Below are positions 43,055-53,900 of a stretch of 64,000 nucleotides of DNA, in pieces. Source of the DNA: Myotis daubentonii. Lineage: Eukaryota; Chordata; Mammalia; Chiroptera; Vespertilionidae. A program made the translations under genes and the position numbers. The stretch lies in the NCBI RefSeq assembly GCF_963259705.1, contig NC_081847.1, forward strand, positions 72,313,754-72,377,753, in the 5' to 3' direction. How positions within the stretch are numbered: position 1 is the stretch's first letter; every line of letters starts with the position of its first letter. The notes under the pieces were generated by a model. That model made no database searches. It was not told the origin of the DNA and saw only the letters and a list, made by a program, of their open reading frames with translations.

Positions 43055-43929
43055 GCAGGTATTTAAACAATAAGCCTTTTCCTGTATCACAGATTAGTTT
43101 GGAAAAGGTTGGCAGGGCTTCTGTTCTCTACTTTTCAAGTTCAAGTCTTCATAGTCCACTCCTTAAATTGCCAGCTCTCCAAAAAGAGACACCGAGCCTT
43201 CCTTTACGTCAGAGGGCTCACCAGGGCCACACTCCTTGTGGAATCGCTGTGTTCTAGGACATACGGGGTGTGAGCTAAAATCCCAGCCAGTTTCCATCCA
43301 CTGGATTCCTTTCTCACACCTCCAGAGAGCACTGTCGTTTATCGGCATCTCTGTCGAGTCTGCAGTATCACACTGCAGGAGGGTCTGTTGAAAAAAGCTG
43401 TTGTTCTGGAGAAGAAAGAAGTTCTTCCCGCTGTCAGACTCCCGTCTTCCTTCTGTAATTGAAGTCAGCTTCCCACGGCCCCTCTGAATCCTGGCAGCTT
43501 GGATGCCTGGAGTCAAATGGAATAAGTGCCTCTTTGGAGAACAGCTCCTGGAGGCCACCGCACATTTGTCACATGTCAGTAGGATCTGCATATGGATGTG
43601 AAATGTATATTTAAAAATGTGCACACACTCGGCTGCACACACATCCTGCTCCGAATGTGTTTATCCAATTGCCCATCACAGACCCGCCCTGGCGGGCGAG
43701 CCGACCTCCTCACCTTGGCCTGCCAGCCCACAGCCTCCCCATCTGTAAACATCCCCTGCCACCCCCCTCCTTCCCATCTCCCTGTAGGGAAGGCGACTGG
43801 AAGGTTCTTCTTTGCAGCAGATTACTTAGCTCTAAAGACGGATTCCTTACCTCAACAGGAAGGAATTGGCAGCTCTGGCTCCTGTAGCAGCCAGCCACCC
43901 AGGAGCAGACGGAGCACTGGGTTGGGAGT
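43055..43929. other. unrecognised sequence
   Basis: Carries the longest unexplained minus frame in this part (43163-43642, 159 codons), which has no domain, repeat or signal that I recognise. No splice or expression evidence can be read from the sequence. Treated as non-coding. Confidence 0.4.
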
Positions 43930-44045
43930 CATTATCTCCTTTTTGAACACTAGCTGCCCCACTTAGCGGACATGAGACCTGGGGTATAGGTCTTGGTTTC
44001 CTCATAGATAAAATAAAGGCATGGATGTAGGCCCTTTAAGAGCCC
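43930..44045 (+). repeat. MIR SINE fragment
   Basis: 'tgaacactagctgccccact', 'gacctggggtataggtcttg gtttcctcatagataaaata' fits the MIR core. Confidence 0.65.
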
Positions 44046-44229
44046 TAAAATTCCCTTTTTTGCCTCAAGGGAATAAGAAAGACTATAGAATGCTGGGATG
44101 TTCTGAATTACCTACCCCCCGAGGACTGGGGGCTGGTGTCTGAGACCATGGTATTCAAGCCCAATTCTAAAGTCATACAGCAAACTCTGACATCTCCTAT
44201 TGCAATTTTAAAACTGGGTCCCAAATTCT

Positions 44230-44680
44230 TAGGCATGTCTCCCATTGAGAACTAGTCTGTGCTTCCTCCCTGGAATCTGAGCCAGCCTGTCACTGTTCCC
44301 TGGAGAGAAGCTGGAGGGCTGTGACCTCCGAGGGTGATCTCTTGGGACACTGTTCCTTCCGGAGATGCTGTTTCTCAGAACTCGCTCTCTATGCAGTGAG
44401 AAGCCCACCACATGGAAAGGCCACATACTGGCATTCCAGGTGACAGTCACAGCCAGCCCAGCCCAGGCACCAGACATGACTGAAGAAGTCACATTGGAAA
44501 TGCGTTCCTCCAACCCCACCAGCTCCAGCTGTTCCAGTCTTCCCAGTTGATGACCCAGACCTTGCCAGGCAGAGCACACCCTCTCTGCTGGGTCCCTCCA
44601 CATTCCCCAGGCACAGAATCCATGAGCCTAATAAATTGTTGTTTTCTTCGGCCACCATGCTTTGGAGTGTTTGCTGTAGT
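44230..44680 (+). mobile_element. probable MaLR/LTR relic
   Basis: The end 'ggcacagaatccatgagcct aataaattgttgttttcttc ggccaccatgctttggagtg' is the polyadenylation/R-U5 region of an MLT-type LTR. The upstream part is too diverged to place. Overlapping frames of 61-124 codons here are LTR-derived. Confidence 0.5.
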
Positions 44681-44683
44681 TAT

Positions 44684-45092
44684 CGACTGAATGTCCCCTT
44701 CATCCCACCAGATTCGTATGTTGAAGCCCTAACCCAATGTGATGGTATTGGAAGTCTGGCCTTTGGGAGGTGAGTAGGTTTAGATGGAGTCATGAGGGTA
44801 GGACTCCCATGATGGGATTAGTGCCCTTAGAAGAAGAGGGAAAGGTACCTGAGTGCCCTTGTGTCCTCTCCCACTCCCTCCCCCCTCCAGCATGCACAAA
44901 GAGGGGCTGTGTGAGCACACGGTGAGCAGGTGGCTATCTAAAAGCCAGTCACAGAGTCCTCACCAGAACCTGACTACGCTGACACCCTGACCTTGGACTC
45001 GGCCTGCAGAACGATGAGGAAATAAATGTCTGCTGTTTAAGCTGCTCAGCCGGTACTACTCTGTTATAGCAGCCCGAGCTGACCACAACAGC
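44684..45092 (+). mobile_element. MaLR LTR (MST/MLT1-like), nearly complete
   Basis: 'cgactgaatgtccccttcat', 'tatgttgaagccctaaccca atgtgatggtattgg', 'cctttgggaggtgagtaggt ttagatggagtcatgagggt', 'ccatgatgggattagtgccc', 'gacaccctgaccttggactc', AATAAA in 'gaggaaataaatgtctgctg', and the end 'ctgttatagcagcccgagct'. Confidence 0.9.
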
Positions 45093-46495
45093 TGTGCAGC
45101 AGCAGAAGACTGGAACATACCCAGTCTCAGCCCTGGCATTTGCCGCCTGGCCCCTTGGTCACCATGACTGTAGTCTGTGTAAAGTGTGAACTGGTCACTT
45201 AGTTTTACACACACACATCTGCTCATAGATGTGAGTTATCCTTGCTATCTTCACAAGAGGCCATTATGAGTTGGACTAAGTAAATGAATGTGTGTGTGCA
45301 TACATGTGTATGTGCCATGCACATGTGTGTGACCGTGTGCATCAGGGCCAGTGTGGGAGACGCTCAGGAGCAAAGGCACAGAGCTCTCGGGGAGGCTGAA
45401 GGCCTAGCCCCCTCTCCCTTGCCCAGCCTGTGCTGCGGGAACAGCCCAGCATTGTTCATCCCCAGACAGTCTCCTTCCTCCTGCCCTGCACCAAATCGAA
45501 GCCATTATCCAAGGACAATGAGGGGACTATGGTCCTTTTCATTCTGCAACTGAGAGGCAAAGCTGACAACTTGGGTATTTATCTCACACTCTGGCTTCCA
45601 GAGGCCTCATATTCATTAATGAATTAGTCCCTCCTAACAGCAGTCCCTTTATTAGGGTGGCATCTTAATGTGTGCTCATCAGAAAAAGGGCCTGAGGCAG
45701 CAGCCAAGGCTGCTGGTGATCCATGGGCCACCCCAGCTGGGGCCATTGAGGACTCACTCATCCCAGGGGCAGATGGGGCCACGACATGCCAATCGCAGAA
45801 TTTGACACTTGGGTCTGGGGATCTGGGGGTGAGTCTACCCTGTGGGTGGGCCTTGTGCAGAGAGCTTTACTGCCCCGAGTCTCAGATTTTTCGTCTGTCA
45901 GACGGTTGGAGAGACTGATCCCACCAGGGCATGGAGTTTTCCTGATGAGCGGATGGTACACAAAGGTGCTCTGGAAGCTGTGACCAGCACACTCCCGTTC
46001 ATCATCATTGCTCCTGTGTCTCAGTGGAGATGCTGCAATTAGTTATAGTATCAGCAGCTGCATGGGGGAAGAGGGTCAGCAGGGCAGAGTGAGGAACCCC
46101 TGGGCACCCAGGATTATGATGATGATGAAGACCTGCAGCAACAGCAGCACCCACAGAGCCCCCGCCCCCCACTCAAGTTCCCCTGGTCCTGCGCGCCCAG
46201 TCCTGTGTACTGCACTGCCCCGGATTGCCTCCATCCCCGGCACCCTCCTCATGCGCATCGCCCTCCTATGCTGGCTCTCTCAGTCATTCAGGTTTTATTT
46301 TATGTCTTTATTTTTGTGTGTTCAGGAAGTGTTTCATTGTAGCTGCAAGTGTTCGAATGATTATTGATGAGCGATAACAAACCCACACTTAAGGCAGACA
46401 CACCAGCCTATTTCTGTCCAGACCAGTCACCCCGCCCACGGCTGATGTCTCAGTCATAATTTCCAATTTCAAGATCTGGCTTTTGCATAAATGCT
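45093..46495. other. unrecognised sequence with one palindrome
   Basis: A GT-rich patch (about 45283-45345), a GA/TG trinucleotide patch near 46115-46150, and a perfect palindrome ATTCATTAATGAAT at 45611-45624. No gene or named repeat. Confidence 0.45.
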
Positions 46496-46499
46496 GCTT

Positions 46500-47180
46500 A
46501 GAACTCCTTTTTTTCCTTTTAATTTTAAAAAAATTTGATAAAATGCACGTAACATAAAATGTATGTGTTAACCATTATTAAGTGTACCTTGTGTACCCAG
46601 TCTCCAAAACTCTTCATTAAACAACACCCCTCTATTCCCCTCCCTCTCAGCCCCTAGCAACCACCATTCTGTCTCTCTGGACTGCTCTTTGCACCTCATA
46701 TAAATGGACTCATACAGCATTTGTCCCTTGTGACTAGCTTATTTCACTTTAAAAACATTCTCAAGGTTCACAAATGTCCTCAAATGGATGAACCTTGAGA
46801 CATTTCTGTTAAGTGAAATAGACCAGTCACAAAAGGACAAATGCTGTAGGATTCCACTTGCATGAAGCACTAACAGTGGCAGTGTCAGACCTGCCTTGCT
46901 CTTTAAGCTTAACGATACTATGCTGTGTGGACATACCTTGCTTGCTTACTCCTTCTTCCACGATGGACACTTGGGTTCCATGCTTTAGCTACTGTGAATA
47001 CTGCTGCTATGAACATGGGTGTACGCAAGACCACTTTTAATTCAGAATGAGAGGTGCCATCTAATGGGCACACAGTGGCACTGAACAGGGCGCTTCTCCA
47101 CAGTGGATGCTCATGGTGGAAAAGCAGAAAGACCTCCCGAGTAACGTTCAAATGACCACATACAAAAAACCAACTGATCA
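46500..47180 (-). mobile_element. LINE-1 3' part with inverted duplication
   Basis: The left part is reverse-complement L1 ('gcacgtaacataaaatgtat', 'tattaagtgtaccttgtgta', 'cccctagcaaccaccattct'), as is the right part ('acgatggacacttgggttcc', 'gctactgtgaatactgctgc tatgaacatgggtg'). Between them 46789-46855 repeats 46706-46770 in the opposite orientation at roughly 80% identity, with an 18-base spacer. Confidence 0.75.
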
Positions 47181-47302
47181 CAGCATGGCTGTGAGAACAG
47201 ACAACCTCTTTTTGTGCTGTGGTGTCACCTGGCTCTTCACTTCAACAGTTTCTCAGTCTTTTAAAAATTAATCCCCTCCCTCCCGCCTCCCCCTCAGGAA
47301 CC
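47181..47302. other. unrecognised sequence
   Basis: Short spacer between the L1 and the hAT element; no feature recognised. Confidence 0.4.
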
Positions 47303-47310
47303 GTTTAGGA

Positions 47311-47522
47311 CAGTGGTCGGCAAACTCATTAGTCAACAGAGCCAAATATCAACAGTACAACGATTGAAATTTCTTTTGAGAGCCAAATTTTTTAAACTTA
47401 AGCTATATAGGTAGGTACATTGTTATTAACTTAATTAGGGTACTCCTAAGGCTTAGGAAGAGCCACACTCAAGGGGCCAAAAAGCCGCATGTGGCTCGCG
47501 AGCCGCAGTTTGCCGACCACGG
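47311..47522 (+). mobile_element. complete non-autonomous hAT element (second family)
   Basis: Inverted termini CAGTGGTCGGCAAACT and GCAGTTTGCCGACCACGG. 8-bp flanks GTTTAGGA (47303-47310) and GTTTAGGG (47523-47530) differ at one base. The 212-bp body ('attagtcaacagagccaaat', 'ggaagagccacactcaaggg', 'atgtggctcgcgagccgcag') has no coding capacity. Distinct in sequence from the hAT at 32046-32257. Confidence 0.93.
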
Positions 47523-47799
47523 GTTTAGGGCATTTTTTTTCCTGACTCCCATGAACATTTACTTACTGTTAAGTGTATCTGTACTTTATGTATAGAAAAG
47601 ATTAAGATTTTTTTCACCCCCAAGAACCAACTTTAACTCCTAGGGGGCGCTCTCGTTCCCATTGAGAACACATGCTTCAGCAGCTGGCTTTACACAGGGC
47701 TAAAGAGAAGCAGCCAACTTTGGGTTCCTTCAGAAGTTCTCGCACTCCCATCAACTCTTTTTGTTTGTTATAGTTTATTCTGTTTAGATGCAATTGAAC

Positions 47800-48005
47800 A
47801 AAGCACAGTGGCCTAGTGAGCTTCTATCCAGTGCTGTCCTCTACAGTAGCTACTGGCCACGTGTGGTTACTAAATTTAAATCAAAGTTAAATAACAGTAA
47901 AAATTCAGGCATGCTTAAAGGGCTCGGTAGTGTCATATGGCTAGTGGGACAGCATAGGTCCAGCAATGCCCATCACCCCAGGTAGTTCTGTTGGACAACA
48001 TTGAA
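47800..48005 (+). mobile_element. non-autonomous DNA transposon relic
   Basis: 'tccagtgctgtcctctacag', 'tagctactggccacgtgtgg ttactaaatttaaat', then the A/T-rich centre and 'tggctagtgggacagcat'. It corresponds to a dispersed mammalian MITE and resembles, in reverse, 21235-21370. Family name not certain. Confidence 0.5.
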
Positions 48006-48205
48006 CAGGTTGCCCATAAACTTAGCCAGAGGAATGACCACAGACTCACTGACATATGTGTTGGACCAGCTCAGACACCACTGGGGGAGTCATCCTCTCC
48101 TGAGTTGCTTTATCTTTCTTTAAACAAAATCAACACACATCTATGAATGTTGCTATTCTCCCTTTAACTGCTTTCTGCTTCCTCTTCACTGTATTAACCC
48201 AGCAT
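48006..48205. other. unrecognised sequence
   Basis: No feature recognised. Confidence 0.4.
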
Positions 48206-48207
48206 CT

Positions 48208-48470
48208 AAAATAAGACAGACCTGGTGGGGATTGCAGCTGGAATACTATTTCTTAACCTTGGATAAGTTACTTAGCTTCTTTGCACCTCAGTTTTGTCAC
48301 CTGTAAAATGGGTGTCATGCTTTCTGTATCACAGTCTTGTCGTTGCACGTGCAGCTCAATGAGAGAATGCATGTGAGCATATTTTATCATCCAAAGGGCA
48401 TTATATGGATGGCATCCGTCACTCCCCCAGGGCCTGGAACTCAGCAGCTGCTGAACATACGTTGGTTGAA
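48208..48470 (+). repeat. MIR SINE
   Basis: 'ccttggataagttacttagc ttctttgcacctcagttttg tcacctgtaaaatgggtgtc' is unmistakable MIR core, continuing to a degraded tail near 48460. Confidence 0.88.
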
Positions 48471-48751
48471 TTAGTGATTGTTGTTTTCTTTGCTGAAATC
48501 TATAAGCAGGCAGCACGCTATGTCTCTTGCCTTCAGGCTGGCTGTGCCGAGGTACCCACTCTTCAGGGGTTCGTCCCTGCCCCATCAGGCCTGGCAGTTA
48601 CATGTATGTGTGTGCATGTCTCCCTGTGAGACTGGGTCCCGGAGAACAGTTGTATTTATTACTGGAGAAGTAGAGGTATAGGGGGTGGGGAGTCACAAAC
48701 AGAGTCAAGGAAAATCAGGCACCAGAGAAGGCCCAGGGGCCCACAGTGTGG

Positions 48752-48925
48752 TCTAGGTCGGGACTTCTCACACTTCAGCGTGCACCAGAATCACTAAGGA
48801 GCCTGCTAAAGGCAGACTGATTCTGTAGGTCTGGGGTGGAGCCTGCAATCCTGCATTTCTGATAAGCTCTCTGGTGATGCTGCTGGTGACGTCCACCAAC
48901 CACACTTTGCACAGCAAGGGTCTCA
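48752..48925 (+). mobile_element. MER5A-like hAT MITE
   Basis: 'gggacttctcacacttcagc gtgcaccagaatcactaagg agcctgctaaa', 'tgattctgtaggtctggggt ggagcctgcaatcctgcatt tctgataagctct', 'tgatgctgctgg'. A typical MER5A body. Confidence 0.88.
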
Positions 48926-49046
48926 GGACCCACCTCCATTGGGCTCCCTGGGGATCTTGGTCACTTGAGGCTTGGAACAGTCCACAGAACCTGCATGATG
49001 TACATGTTTTCTGGGTGATTCTGATGATTCTGGAACCTGAGAACCA
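48926..49046 (-). mobile_element. second MER5-like hAT fragment, opposite orientation
   Basis: Ends in 'ctgagaaccactg' (49034-49046), the hAT terminus, and runs back through 'tgggtgattctgatgattct' to about 48926. The body is in the opposite orientation to the preceding MER5A. Confidence 0.6.
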
Positions 49047-49720
49047 CTGATCTGTGAACCGAGGTGGGAGTTCTGAGCTCTCATGGGAGGGGGAGAGACC
49101 CCTTTCCTGGTGCTTACACACCTCTCCAGAGCAGCACCTAGTAGGTGGCTCATGTGCCAGGAAACTGGTCTTTGCTCACACTCTTCCTTGTGCCAGTTTT
49201 AAAAGCCTCAACTCTTTAAGTCAATCTTTCACAAAGTTTGTCAGGAACACTCTTTGCTACAAGGTCTGAGCATATTTGGATGAGATAGCAAGACATTTGC
49301 AAAAATTGAGGTTGAGAATCGATGGCTAGATCCGAGGCGTTCGCTCAGCCATGATTACTCATCTAGCCCTTGACCTTTCTGCCGAGATGCCTTAGAAATG
49401 AGTAAATTAACACCAGCGGAGAGTGACAAGGGCCTGCAGACCCACAGCTTCTCTCACACAGACGCTGGTGAGCAGAACTGGGCCTGGGAGGTACATGCCA
49501 CCAGCTCCCACGTGGATTCTGAATCCCTCTGCCTGCCCCTAAGCAAGGTCAAAGGGCCCCCTTCTGCAGGCTGTGTCCTGAGGGTCATTTCTGGGCTGAG
49601 GCAGAAAGTGGCCAGAGCCCCATCTGGGAGATGGATTCAGCAATGGCGTGTGGCTCTGACCATGCGGCCCATCTCCATGGGCTCCAGGGCAGGGGTTAAT
49701 GGACCCTTTTCTTTTCCCAG
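49047..49720. other. unrecognised sequence
   Basis: No gene or named repeat. A 112-codon plus frame (49398-49736) has no identifiable domain. Confidence 0.4.
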
Positions 49721-49721
49721 C

Positions 49722-50840
49722 TTTATTGAGGCATAATTAACAAATACAATTGTAATATATTTAAAATGTACAATGTAAAAAAATTAGATAAAATATGCAA
49801 AGTGATGATTTGATATATGTATACGTTGTGAAAGTTTCCTCCCATCAACTTAATACATCTGTCCCCTCACACGTTTACCTATATTTTGGGGGGTGGCATG
49901 GGAACTCTTCCGTTCTCTTAGCAAATTTCACTTACACAATACAGTGTCACCAACTCTAGTAACCATGCTATACATTAGATCCTCAGACCTTGTTCATTTT
50001 ATAACTGAAAGTTTATACCCTTTTACCAACATTTCCCTGTTCCCCCATTTCCCAGCCCCTGGCCACCACCATTCTACTCTCTGTTTCTATGAGTTTGCGT
50101 TTTTAAAAAAATTATCTTTATTGTTGAAAGTATTACAGATGTCCCCCTTTTCCCCCTTCAACCCCCTTTGCCCCAAACCTGCCTCCCCCAACTCCCAGGC
50201 CTACTGCACTATTGTCTGTGTTCATGGGTTATGCATGTATGCATATAAGGTTTTCTGTTAATCTCTTCCTGGCCCCTGCACCCCTTTCCCCCTGAGATTC
50301 ATCAGTCTGTTCCATGTTTCCATGTCTCTGGATCTATTTTGTTCATTAGTTTATTTTGTTCATTAGATTCCACATATGAGTGAGATCATGTGATACTGGC
50401 TTTCTCTGTCTTATTTCGGTAGCATAACACTCTCCAGGTCCCTCCATGCTGTCTCAAAGGGTAATAGATTCTACATATAAGTGAATTCATACAGAATTTT
50501 TCTTTCTCTGCCTGACTTCTTTCACTTAGCATAGTGCCTTCCGGGTTTACCCCTGTTATTGCAAATGGCAGGATTTCCTTTTTTAAGGTGGAGTAATATT
50601 CCATTGTCTGTACACACATACCACATTTTCTTTACCCATTCATCCACCGGCAGATGATTAGGTTGTTTTCTTACCTTGGCTGTTGTGAATAATGCTGTAG
50701 TGAACGTGGACGCACTGATATCTCTCTGAGACATGCTTTTGTTTCTTTGGGTAAATGCCCAGAACTGGGATTGTTGGATCATACGGTAGTTCTGTTTTTA
50801 ACTTAATGAGCAACCTCCGTACCGTTTTCCATAGTTGTTG
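49722..50840 (-). mobile_element. old LINE-1 3' end interrupted by a younger L1
   Basis: Outer element: 'agctttattgaggcataatt', 'ccctcacacgtttacctata', 'ctctagtaaccatgctatac' (left), then after the interruption 'agattctacatataagtgaa' through 'ccattgtctgtacacacata', 'gatcatacggtagttctgtt'. Three overlapping minus frames (50386-50915) spell the ORF2 C terminus, including a Tyr-Asp-Pro-Thr-Ile-Pro motif and Asp-Glu-Trp-Val-Lys-Lys-Met-Trp-Tyr, but in different frames, so ORF2 is broken by frameshifts. Confidence 0.88.
50105..50462 (-). mobile_element. younger bat LINE-1 3' end nested in older L1
   Basis: Starts with 'aaattatctttattgttgaa agtattacagatgtcccc' and contains 'cactattgtctgtgttcatg ggttatgcatgtatgcatat', then 'tccatgtctctggatctatt ttg'. 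Related to the tail at 25436-25665. The outer L1 stops at about 50104 and resumes near 50466. Confidence 0.75.
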
Positions 50841-51289
50841 ATACATGGGCATCCAGCGCCAGCAGGAAGTCCTGAGGGGGCCCTGGGTGCCGGATGCCAC
50901 CAGCGACAGTGTCACTTTGGTTGGAAGGTTAAGAACTGCTTACACACTCCTGGGTCTACATCTCAGTTTTCCTTTCCAGCTTATTTATATGCCAATCCCT
51001 TGTTGTTTGGTTGTTTCTACAAGGATGTCTGTACAGTAGGACAAAGGGCATAGGAAGGAGATGCTGGGTCTGTGGCAGGTGTTGAATCTGGAGTTCCCGA
51101 AGGAGAACAGCTGGATACCCGTGGAGGCAGGAGTCTGAGAGGTGGGTGGACAGAGGTGGTTTACTCGCTGCTGGCTCCAGTTCCCTCTCTCCTAGGTATC
51201 TTGGGAAACTCATCTAGGGAGATGAAGCAGAAATGCCATTCTTGTCCATCTATTGAATGAAGTTTTGAAATCTAACATTTATCTCAATC
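50841..51289. other. unrecognised sequence
   Basis: No gene or repeat recognised. Confidence 0.4.
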
Positions 51290-51495
51290 TCCAGGTTTCA
51301 CCTCTAAATATATTCCACTGTCTCCCTTTTATTCATTCTCCACTTCTTATCCAGAATGAGCTCCGAAACCATAAATCAGATCATGTCACTCCCCTCCTTA
51401 AAATCCCCTGAGAGCTTCCTACTGGGCACAGGATACAATTCAAATGCCCTGCTTCTGTGACCTGTAAGGCCCAGTGTGATCTAGCAGAGAAGGAA
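51290..51495 (+). repeat. L2 LINE fragment
   Basis: 'aatcagatcatgtcactccc ctccttaaaatcccctgaga gcttcctactgggcacagga', 'gtaaggcccagtgtgatcta' match the L2 3' region. Confidence 0.78.
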
Positions 51496-51904
51496 ATGGA
51501 TGTGTTAGTGACACAGAGTTGTGGGAAAAGCCACCCACTAAGTAACATTTCTGCAAAGAACGGCAAGCAGATTGGGAATGAAGGATGCTGGGATGGCGAA
51601 GACATCAGGAAGCAGAGCCAGTAATGAGGCACAGAGCCCCCTATTATTTCTAGCTCCAAGGAAAGTATGGGTTAATTATTCTTTTCCTAAATGGTCTTCA
51701 TTTACTTTTTCGTATTCTTTCTTATTCACAACCAGTGCAGCTGATGTTCTCGGACCCAGCACAGAGCTTGGCCCAACAGCTGGGCTGGTGGCTGGAAATC
51801 TCTAGTTACAGGAAAAGGGAATTCCAGGGAGGTCTTTGGGAGCCATTCCACCTACACATGCTCATTTGCAAACAAGAAAACTAAAGCTGTGATGGAAGGG
51901 GACG
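51496..51904. other. unrecognised sequence
   Basis: No feature recognised. Confidence 0.4.
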
Positions 51905-52000
51905 CTTATTTATTCATTAATTCAGCAATGATTTATTGAGCAAATTTGCAAGGCCCCAAGTTAGGTGCTGGAGAAAATCAAGAAGGTTGCTGCTTTCAGA
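51905..52000 (-). repeat. L2/MIR end fragment
   Basis: 'tatttattcattaattcagc aatgatttattgagcaaatt', 'ggccccaagttaggtgctgg' is the reverse-complement L2-type end. Confidence 0.65.
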
Positions 52001-52049
52001 ATAAAACACACACAATTAACTCTCATGGAAGACTAGTTAATGGAGGTAC

Positions 52050-52255
52050 CATGCAAAGAGCTCAGGCCTGAGAATTACAAGTCTTGAGTTCCAATCTGAA
52101 CTGCCACTTTGTATCTGAACTGGAGTGATTTACTGAGCTTCGGTTCCTCATCTCTAATGTGGGGAAGGTGGTGCTTGGCCTGTGGATTGCACTAGGGTTT
52201 TATGAGCACCCAGATAATCATAACACGTGCTGATGCTTGATGGCCTGTAAAGCAA
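52050..52255 (+). repeat. MIR SINE
   Basis: 'gcctgagaattacaagtctt gagttccaatctgaactgcc', 'gtgatttactgagcttcggt tcctcatctctaatgtgggg' follow MIR order. Confidence 0.75.
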
Positions 52256-53489
52256 TTTGTAGATGATGCTTTTGTTGCTGGTAGGATGATAATTTGCAAG
52301 CAGGGAATTACAGCCACTGGAATAATATAACGGAAAATGAAAGGGGCCATTGTGGAGGGTGGAGGGCAGATTGTGTGTTGGGAGTGGAGCAGAGAAAAGC
52401 CAAAGTTGGCCCCAAGCCTTCATTCAAAGCGTTTGTCTTTTGTGCTGATTAGAATAAACGGAAAACGATTTCCCTGTGGGGAGTGGCTCATTCAACCAGG
52501 TAACAACCACCACTTGCTAGTATCTAATCGTGTTATAAGGTGAGGATGGAAGACACTGAGCCCAGGCATGGCCATCGGAGAGCTGAGTTTTCAGGAGAAA
52601 CAGAGTCATAAACAGAAAGATACAGCGTAGTGCCTTGCCAGGGCTCAGGACAGAGGAACCCAACCCCACCTGGTTAGAGATGGGCGGGAGGATTCCCAGG
52701 GGAGCTGCTAACTCAGTTGGTCTTGAAGGCAGCAGAGGGCTTGCCCTGTGGGTCATGCCAGGAAGGGCAGTCAAGTGGAGAGAGCAGCATAGAGAGTCAT
52801 GTGGCAAGTCTAGAAACTGGCTTTGGCTCCAAGGGGAGACCTGGGCATGGTGGTAGGAACCACTTTGCAAATAGTGTGAGTGCCAGGCAGGCGCTGAGCT
52901 GGGCGAGGGGCTCGTGTTTGTAGGAGCCACCTTGCCATGATAACCTGGTGACACCTGATGAGCATCCTTCAATTATAAATGTAATTTACAGCCAGACCCA
53001 ATCTTCTCCCAGGACAGCTGGTCTTGGAAGCCACCAACGGCTTTGTGAAATGCGCACCCAATTCTGCAAAAGGTTTGCAAGGTGGGGGATGCAGACAGCA
53101 CCTAGCATCATGGGAGGCAGATGGGGAAGACACACACACACCAGAGAGGAGTCAGGCACTTGAGAACCATCCCAGAGAGCAGCATGGCAGGGCCTCGATC
53201 CACAGGGAGTCACTCAGCGTGTGTGGCGCCCAATATTGTCACCAACCCTCCTGTCGCTCCATCCTCTCTCCAGGCTCCAGGAAGTAATGGAATCCTAAGG
53301 CGGAGGGCATTTGATCTCTAAGGAGGGACAAGTGGATTTTACTCATAAGACCTGAAGCTATTAAGCTCCTGTGGTTTGCAGAATCAGCCATGTGCCTGTG
53401 ACCGCGGGGAGAGCACAGAAGAGACCTTGTGGCACCCTCGGATGCCTCCACTTGGCTGCCACTCGGGTCTCAAACCCAGTGTGCCAACA
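52256..53489. other. unrecognised sequence
   Basis: No named repeat or gene. Minus frame 52517-52972 (151 codons) and several overlapping frames show no domain. A short CACA tract lies at about 53130-53142. Confidence 0.4.
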
Positions 53490-53900
53490 TTTGAACGTGT
53501 CATTTTTTCCTCTCTCAAGAACATCTGCCCCTTATTCAAGCAAATATCACCACCACGTGTCCAGGTCAGACCCTGGGAGGTGCCCTCAACACTTCCCTGC
53601 CTTAAAGCTCACCACACATTCCCCAAATTCTGCCCGTTCTACTCCTTGGCTGTTGCCCTGGGTTAGGCCCTCAATGCGCCCCACCTAAGGCACTGCACGG
53701 TTTAGTCTTCCTGCTCCCAAGACTCCATCCTCCACCACCTGAATCTGCCTTACAAAGCTTGGTTGCCCCTTTGCTTGTTAGGATTGTCTTCCTTCATTTA
53801 TGCAGCGACCGACCCTGGAGTACTTTCTGTGTGGCAGGCCCTGTGATGGGCTCTGGAGGGACAGAGGCCAATGAGCAGGAGGACCCTGCCATATGTGTGC
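53490..53900 (+). repeat. possible L2 LINE fragments
   Basis: C-rich strand with L2-like phrases near 53550-53760. Near 53790-53880 there is a reverse-type end ('tttatgcagcgaccgaccct', 'gtggcaggccctgtgatggg'). Weak assignments. Confidence 0.35.

Noticed and set aside
43163..43642. 159-codon minus-strand frame
   Set aside because: No domain or family recognised, and composition is unremarkable. One frame of this size is expected by chance in 64 kb. A codon-conservation test would decide.
50386..50915. Reverse-transcriptase-type protein fragments on the minus strand
   Set aside because: They are the C terminus of L1 ORF2 spread over several frames with frameshifts, interrupted by another L1. 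Not a functional gene.
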